Shown: positions 57,408 to 64,000 of the stretch, one piece after another
Numbering within the stretch: position 1 is the first letter of the stretch
Layout of the letters: every line of letters starts with the position of its first letter
Assembly (NCBI GenBank): GCA_958450365.1
Contig: CAUEEP010000740.1
Location: 2,483,501 to 2,547,500 of the forward strand
Length of the DNA: 64,000 nucleotides
Reading direction: 5' to 3'
Source of the DNA: Mesorhabditis belari
Taxonomy: Eukaryota; Nematoda; Chromadorea; Rhabditida; Rhabditidae
The notes under the pieces: generated by a model
What the model was told of the DNA's origin: nothing
The model's database searches: none
Seen by the model: only the letters and a program-made list of their open reading frames with translations
Made by a program: the position numbers and the translations under genes

Positions 57408-58623
57408 TTGATAGCATTTCAATAAATGTATTCTATTTTATAACAGCCATCGCATAGTAATTGCCATGGACCCAAAAAAACGACTTTTCCAAGTTTCAAG
57501 TGTAGAGCTCTCACAAGAAACTTGTTTCACGACTTGGCTCACTCATGAGATGCTTTGGTGGTTTTGCAGCTCATCGATCAGCTTTGTGGACACACTAGTT
57601 TAGTGATCTGTCTCTAACTCTTAAGGCAGATCAAAGTTGGTGATTCTAGCGTAAAAATGGGCTGAAATTGGTGCTGAAATGTGCTAATAGTGAGCCACTC
57701 GCTTTGGTCTCTGTCTCTGCCGGTCTCTGGATATTATACATCTTATGAATATTATAAATGTAAAGCGATTACAATCGGGGCTTTTCCAAAAAACTAAGAA
57801 GCCTAGCCAAGCCAACGTCAAGCCAAAAGCCAAGAATTAGCGTGACTTTGGCTTGGCCTGGACAATCCTAGAAACAATCCTGGTTCAGATAAAGGTTCGA
57901 CTGTGCATAACAAACATGCATGCATAATTCTCGCTGTCTCACGGAGCACACATAAATGCTAAAATGCGTGAGAGCTAGGCATTTTGGATTTGGATTTGAC
58001 AACCACAAAACGTAATCTTTTCTGAGGGTTTCCGAAGAATATCGAAAGCTATAAAATTAAAATAGGAAGCAGAGGAAAGATTGCGGTGGGACATGTTTAG
58101 AAAACGCGTGAGAGGAACATAGTCTCTAGTCAAATCTATCATTATCCATGGTACCTCGTGGTCTAGATCAGTTTCCGGATGATCTGAGGTATTCAAAAAA
58201 CTTTTCAAAAAGTTTCGACATAAGATAAACGATACAGATATGAGAGAGATCATTCAATTAGTTTTAAAAGTGCTTTTTGAAGAAAAGACATCAGCAATCA
58301 CCGCGTTTTCAAGTCAAAAAAGAGAAAACCGTTTGACAGGATTACTCTGCTTTTCCCGGGTATCGATGTTCAAGATACACTGATTTATGAGAGAAAAGGG
58401 GAAAGATGGGGAAACGTGGAATGGTTATCGAATGGAGAAGATGGGGAAGGTGTGTCCTTGATATCTCTCCATCCATTCCCCTTCAATATGAGTTAGACAA
58501 GAAGATTTCCTCGAGATCAATCACGTTTCAAAGATTAAATATCTATTTAATATCTATCTAATCTCTAACTAATATCTAGACTTCCTTCTTCACCTTTATT
58601 CATCCAATTTTGTGAATGTTAAC
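57408..58623. other. Intergenic: upstream of the bestrophin gene
   Basis: No gene is recognised in 1.2 kb. Purine-rich sequence (58390-58450) and repeated ATCTATCTAATATCT (58540-58580) precede the bestrophin ATG. The promoter is presumably here but has no motif I can single out. Confidence 0.5.
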
Positions 58624-61600
58624 ATGACGGTTCCCTATAATTTGGATGTTGCAAATGTCTCGTGCTTTTCATGGATAAAATTGTTCTTTCGGTGGCGCGG
58701 GAGTATTTGGAAATCGGGTAATTTTGGACAGGATTATAATCGATAAATTTCTGGCACACTCAGCAAGAAAAAAAAGAAGTATTTAAGCATTTTTTTTGTT
58801 ACCATATGAAAGTTAGATTTACCTAATCTACAGGGTGCGCCATAAGTTCCCGTTTTACTTGTATTTTCTGTATTTTTGGTGATGTTAGATAAAAGATACG
58901 ATTTTAAAAGTAGGAAATTCGAATTCCTCGCGAAAAACTGATTTAGAAAACGTTTCTGGTTAATTTATAAGTGCAACACTATTTAAGACAAGTGATTGAG
59001 AAGAGGATCTGCTCAGGCGTGCTTTGGTCGCACATTTTTTTGGGGCTTTAGGCCTGTCACTTTTATGGATCAAAAGATTTTCAAGAGCCAAGATGTTTTT
59101 TGAAAACTAGACATAAAATGTGACATTTTTTATATTGGACGTATAAAGTTTTGGTCAACGACCGAGTCGGAAGTCAGGTTTTGGTCAACGACCGAGTTAG
59201 AACTTGGTTTTCCCATACAAATTTCCATCAAAAGAAATAACTGTGTGACCAAAGCACGCCTGAGCGGACCCTCTTCTCAATCACTTGTCTTAAATAGTGT
59301 TGCACTTATAAATTAACCAGAAACGTTTTCTAAATCAGTTTTTCGCGAGGGAATTAGAATTTCTTACTTTTAAAATCGTATCTTTTATCTAACATCACCA
59401 AAAATACAGAAAATACAAGTACGAGAACTTATGGCGCACCCTGCATAGGTAAAAATATCTCTTTCAAAGAAAATTGTACAACATTTGATGTAATTTCTAA
59501 GGCAAAACGTTCTAATGTTTTTTTTTAGTAAATCAGCTTAGAGGTAAATGATTTCATTTAGTGATCAATGAGCTTCTCATGTGGTTACTTCTTTATTATA
59601 TGGTTATGTTCATTTATCGAAGTGATCTCATTTTAAGTCATCGACAACAAGAGTAGAGTTGAAAGAAATGTTCTTTTCTTCTATATATTGATTGAGCAGA
59701 AATTTCGAACGGGTTGCCGCACATGTGAATAGTCGAGTCGTCAGGATACCATTGACTTTTATGCTCGGTTTCTTTGTGACACAAGTTGTTGATCGATGGA
59801 GACAAATTCTCACAAATATGGGATGGATTGAGAAGTGAGTTTAGCTATTCTTTTACTCTTTACTTACTAGCAAACTTCTCAAATTTCTTCAGTTATAAAG
59901 GCAATTGAAAATAACAAAAAAACTGACAAGATTTTGAGAGCATTTTAGCGTAGCTCTCACAACAGCGGCTCTCGTTCACGGGGCGAGTGAGAGAATGCGA
60001 TTGATTCGTCGATCAATCATCCGATATCTTGTTCTATCACAGGTATTTTTTTAAACAAATTCTATAGAATTATCTAATTTTTATCTAATTATCAAATATA
60101 ATTATCTAATTATTGGGTTGGTGAATTGAAAACTGCCGAACTTTGAACTAAAATTTATTCAACATAAAACCATAAATTCATTTGAGCACTTTCTTCAAAA
60201 GAAACCCATTTTGGTGTCAATGGAAAAGTTGTAGAGAATCAAAAATCAAGCTTATATCCAAATTTTCAGAACAATTCAAAAGCTGCTTTTAAAGAAATAC
60301 CAAATTTACGAATTTTTTGACAAAACTTGCATTTTAAGCGAAACTTTTATATTATTATTGACGACTTCTGCTCATTTTACAGGCAATTTGCGGATTCCTC
60401 TTTCGTGGTAGGATTTTGGTTTGTGTGTGAGACAAGTGTGAGACTCAAAAATCGAGGACTGGAGATGTCCCAGTTTGAGCAATTTTTTCAAAAGAAACCC
60501 ATTTTGGTGTCAATAGAAAAGTTGTAGAGAATCAAAAATCAGGCTTATAGCCAAATTTCTAAAAAGAGACACTTAGTAGTTTCGCTTAAAATGCAAGTTT
60601 TGTCAAAAAATTCGTAAATTTGGTATTTCTTTAAAAGCAGCTTTTGAATTGTTCTGAAAATTTGGATATAAGCTTGATTTTTGATTCTCTACAACTTTTC
60701 CATTGACACCAAAATGGGTTTCTTTTGACGAAAGTGCTCAAACTGTCACATATGACAATAGCCGGCAGTTTTCAATTCACCAACCCAATATTTAACGATC
60801 AGGTGTTGGTCTTCCGTGACATTTCCATTTCGGTTCGTCGCCGTTTCCCTACTCTTCGATCACTTGTGAGTGGCGGTGAGAACAATGATAAACAGAGTTT
60901 TTAAAATATTAAATATCTAGAAATGGTTCTTAAACCCAAGCCACTTAATCCAATTTCAGGTTTTCTTCAAGAACACGAGTTGAAAATGTTAGAAGATGTG
61001 AAAATCGATGAAAAATATAATAAATATTGGGTGCCAATCAATTGGGCTTGTGCCCTTTGTTTGGAGGTAATTCATAAGATATATCGTATTGTATTTTCTT
61101 CTCAACTAATTTGTTGTTTGCTAAAACGGGTTCATTTTGCTACAGTGTAGGATTACTGTAGCTTTCCTACAGTAATCTTGCTTCTAGTTTTCAATCTATA
61201 AACTTTAAAGATCTTTCGATATCCTCACAGAATCCTCCTCCAAAAGTAGATTGATTTTTGATGAAAACTAGACATAGAATTATGGTAGTTTGCAGAAATA
61301 GTTTAAGAAGATCTAACTGAAAAAAAAACGAATACCAAAGAATTCAGCCAGCCGATGGGAAACCGGTGGGCGCAAATCCGAACAACGATGGGGTGATGCA
61401 AGTCAGTCATCTCAACTATTTACTCAATGTGAGTGCAATTTCTTGTGTTCATCGTCTTCCATTCAATTCAGGAGATCAAATTCTTCCGTAACAATCTTCA
61501 AACCCTATGCAGTTTTGACTGGGTTCCAATCCCATTGGCCTATCCTCAAGTTTGCTTTTTTTTTTGCAAAAACTTTTTCACTATCTTGATCAGGTAATTT

Positions 61601-63993
61601 TCTTGGCGGTTCGAGTCTATTTTGGAATTTGTGTTGTCGGGCGGCAATTCATTGTTGGAAATGATCCAAAAACGAGGACTGGGGTAAGAAAAGTCTTGAA
61701 CTTTGTGTACTTTGTGCGATCAAAAGCCTTCTAGTGGACTCAAATCTTTCATTTTATTTTCAAAAGCACCTCACTATCACTGCTCGAGTTTGCCAGAAGT
61801 GATGTGTTTCCACTTTTTGCAGCACAAATGCAGATCAAACTATAAATTGTGAACTTTTCAGGTTGATATGTACTTTCCAATGATGACTGTCTTTGAGTTC
61901 ATCTTTTTGGTTGGTTGGATGAAGGTTTGTTTCAGTAATTTATTCAATTTACAGATACAGATTACTGGACAATGAAATATGATATTTGAAAAAAGATCGT
62001 CACTTTCGCGCGTCTGTAACTCCCTTTTCTTTATCGTATTTCTAAATATTAATATTACCATTGTGTAGCTCTTGAAAAGAGCTTTCAGAAAATGTATAAC
62101 ACTAATAGTTTAAACTCAAAGACAAGGGAGTTACAGACGCACGAAAGTGAGGATCGTTTTTCAAATATCATATTTCATTGTCCAGTACTGTATTTCAGGT
62201 AGCTGAAGCTTTGCTGAATCCTTTTGGCGAAGATGATGACGACTTTGAGATGAATTTCCTCATCGACAAGAATATTGCGGTGAGTTTTTGCGATAACTAA
62301 GGAAAATGGTGTACATTCTTCTCTTTTCCCATAAACGAATTTGCAGACAGGTCTAGCCATTGTTGATGACGATTATAAACACTATCCAGATCTCTTTATG
62401 GATAAATTCAAGGTTTATTCTATTGGAGTGGCTTTAAAAGGAAAAATCTTTAGACAAATCAAGCTCCCGTCTACTCAGAGGACAGTAAAAAGAACGGGAA
62501 CAACAATGTGTTGGCCGGATCAGCTGCTCATGTTACGTAAGTTGGAAAAGTGATGATATTTAACTTATAAAGATTTTCCTTTTTGTCTATATTTCATCTT
62601 AATTAAGAAGGCTTCAGCTAAAATGTTTTTATTTTGAATCCAATACTCTTATAGATTGGCTGAGCCAAACGACGATGTGAAAATGGTCGAAATTCCGCCT
62701 GTTTCATCAGCTCCATCAATGGTGAGGAAGTTCTTTCTCTCAAAAATCATCCAATTTTCAGGAATCATTGCCCCGTAGCTTTGCGCAAAGTCTGATGAGT
62801 ATGAAGCCGCGGAAAAAGATCCGAGATAGCTTCTCGAATTTGTGAGTTTCGAGGAAAATCGTTTCTAGTGGACTTGACTAAATAAGATGTTAAACTTATC
62901 TTCCCCGTTGTTTTTCCTTCTTTCTCTTGGAGAACTAAGGCACCTATCTCAGTGGTATCTCAGTGGTCTCAGTGGTCTCAGTGGTTCTCAGATATCTCAG
63001 TGATTCGAGCAATTGTCAGCAAAAGGTCGAGGCTTCAATCCCCTCTCCAGAAATCGACTTTTTCTTGTCAATTCCTTCATTTCTTTATTAAACATAATCA
63101 TTAAAATCGCCTTAAACGTAGAGAATTGAATGCGCCAGATGCTGAAAGTTTGCGTAAATTTTCTACTCAAAGAATTTGATCAACTAGAGTGTTTTGCAGC
63201 ATTCAAAAAGAATCACTAATCAGCTCTTAAGATAAAGATTCAAATTGATCTTGTCATTGTTGATTTCTGTATGAGATTTTAAAAACATTTAACGTGATCT
63301 CTTCTATTTCCTCAAATTTCCAGGGGTCCCCGGCATCGATCGATTTCGGTGAGTGTGGCGAATTCCCTCTCGAATTCGCCGAACCTCACCGTTCGCGGCT
63401 TCCCACTTCCATATCAAGCGAATAGTGTGATCAATAATAATGGGACATTATCTCGCTTCAACTCCTCAAATATCTCTCGTCCACCATCGACCGACGATCG
63501 ACCGTTTGAGCTTTCATTCAGTTCGTTTTAAAACAATTGTACAACAATTGTAATACAACAATTGTAAACAATATAACAATTGTAACAACAATTGTACAAC
63601 GATTGTAACAATAACGTGGATTTTCTGGTGAAATTGCCTGGGTGATTGCTGTGCATTGTTCTTTTTTTTTAATCTATTTTTCTCTATCTATAGTATTTCA
63701 AATTTTCGGAGCCGACACAGGGAAGATCCCTACAATTATCGTAGGTTTGTCTATGCTTTTTGCTTTTTTGCAAGCTTTTCTTAGATTTTTTTTTGTTTAT
63801 AGTTCTTATGTTTTACAGAAGAATGTTGAAAAATCAGTAAAAATAAGCAACATTTTCAGATCCGACCTTTTTGAAGAATGATGTGGTGCATGAGGTGGAC
63901 CATGAAGTCGATGAAGAGGGAAGTGCACATGGAGTCAGCAATCCGGAGGTCACTCCTAGTGAATTTCAAGGGAAAACTCCAAGCCGAACCTAA
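58624..63993 (+). CDS. Bestrophin, Ca2+-activated chloride channel
   Basis: Eighteen in-phase exons (58624-58717, 59562-59652, 59700-59834, 59949-60042, 60803-60875, 60960-61066, 61348-61428, 61472-61549, 61594-61683, 61862-61924, 62199-62279, 62347-62412, 62454-62536, 62655-62721, 62762-62841, 63324-63524, 63694-63740, 63860-63993) encode 554 residues. The N-terminus has [11 protein letters not shown]. The pore neck IPLTFMLGF (I78, F82, F86) matches the Ile/Phe/Phe gate of human BEST1. The Ca2+-clasp [11 protein letters not shown] lies at about 309-319. Bestrophins form plasma-membrane pentamers; nematodes have many. The tail is Ser/Asn-rich and acidic. Reading through the donor at 63525 gives a stop at 63531 and a 496-residue form. 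Three introns (after exons 1, 4 and 10) contain TIR elements. Confidence 0.96.
58831..59443. mobile_element. Large foldback element with CAGGGTGCGCCATAAGTTC ends
   Basis: Arms of about 200 bp are complementary (AAAGATACGATTTTAAAAGT, GTTTCTGGTTAATTTATAAG, CAAGTGATTGAGAAGAGG) and flank about 190 bp that includes a repeated GGTTTTGGTCAACGACCGAG. The CAGGGTG terminus is typical of TA-inserting nematode elements. It is non-coding and lies in bestrophin intron 1. Confidence 0.88.
60111..60790. mobile_element. Mariner-type foldback element, TTGGGTTGGTGAATTGAAAA ends
   Basis: TA duplications flank TTGGGTTGGTGAATTG and its complement, matching mariner termini. Long arms (AAACCCATTTTGGTGTCAAT, GATTCTCTACAACTTTTCC) are nearly identical, and the centre holds a third partial copy (60480-60560). 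There is no transposase. It fills bestrophin intron 4 and ends 12 nt before exon 5. Confidence 0.88.
61963..62187. mobile_element. TIR element with CTGGACAATGAAATATGATA ends, intact copy
   Basis: The 225-bp element is flanked by TA, with long inverted repeats (CACTTTCGCGCGTCTGTAAC / GTTACAGACGCACGAAAGTG). It lies in bestrophin intron 10 and ends 11 nt before exon 11. A truncated copy is at 42893-43080. Confidence 0.92.
62950..63055 (+). repeat. TCTCAGTGGT tandem repeat with tRNA-like sequence
   Basis: Four to five CTCAGTGGT units (A-box-like) are followed by ATCTCAGTGATTCGAGCA and a decayed B-box in GTCGAGGCTTCAATCCCCTC, about 35 nt further on. The spacing resembles a tRNA gene, but the acceptor stems do not pair. 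It lies in bestrophin intron 15. Confidence 0.4.
63533..63606. repeat. ACAATTGT palindromic repeat
   Basis: Six to seven copies of the palindrome ACAATTGT (some as AACAATTGTA) lie just after the alternative stop codon of bestrophin, within its penultimate coding intron. Confidence 0.9.
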
Positions 63994-64000
63994 TTCCACC

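Noticed and set aside
59562..59834. Apparent frame break between bestrophin exons 2 and 3
   Set aside because: A donor at GA|GTAGAG (59653) restores phase and gives the expected RQQENFERV, so the gene is intact there.

Overview
The window looks like nuclear DNA of a free-living-type (rhabditid-like) nematode. The genes are cut by many introns of about 35-55 bp with GT...TTTCAG or TTTAG ends. Family content is typical of nematodes: a DUF229 sulfatase-like protein, a BPI/L BP-type lipid-binding protein, an srsx-like chemoreceptor and a bestrophin. Intergenic DNA is full of small foldback (MITE-type) transposons with TA target sites. I cannot name the species. There is nothing bacterial here: no operon-type ribosome sites and no CRISPR.
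Layout: 1-5.8 kb is gene-poor and MITE-rich. 5.87-19.97 kb (+) is one 19-exon gene for a ZMIZ1/2-type SP-RING (Miz) protein; an 8.9-kb intron separates its N-terminal domain from the rest. 22.0-34.7 kb is compact: a DUF229 type II membrane protein (+), an ASCIZ/ATMIN-like zinc-finger protein (+), mitochondrial inner membrane peptidase subunit 2 (-), a RING/B-box-like protein with SUMO-interaction-like motifs (+), and a BPI/LBP-family secreted protein (-). 36.9-37.8 kb holds two tiny tail-to-tail genes, one encoding only the last part of a tyrosine-kinase C-lobe. 39.4-42.2 kb (+) is an srsx-like GPCR interrupted by a MITE. 44.2-45.4 kb (-) is a small multi-pass membrane protein. 45.5-55.9 kb is a repeat-dominated gene desert. 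55.9-57.4 kb (+) is an unrecognised secreted cysteine-containing protein. 58.6-64.0 kb (+) is a bestrophin chloride channel that appears complete.
For ten of the eleven genes, exon boundaries were set by hand so that every splice is in phase and reading frames stay open; predicted lengths are 801, 682, 302, 152, 608, 563, 59, 131, 329, 196 and 554 residues (the secreted cysteine protein is only partly resolved and is not in this list). The 59-residue model is the weakest of those. The genes do not form one pathway. Two could touch SUMO biology: the ZMIZ-type SP-RING protein, and the RING protein with SUMO-interaction-like motifs. That link is inference. The most unusual non-coding pattern is that three different TIR elements end only 10-12 nt upstream of the 3' splice site of a neighbouring exon.
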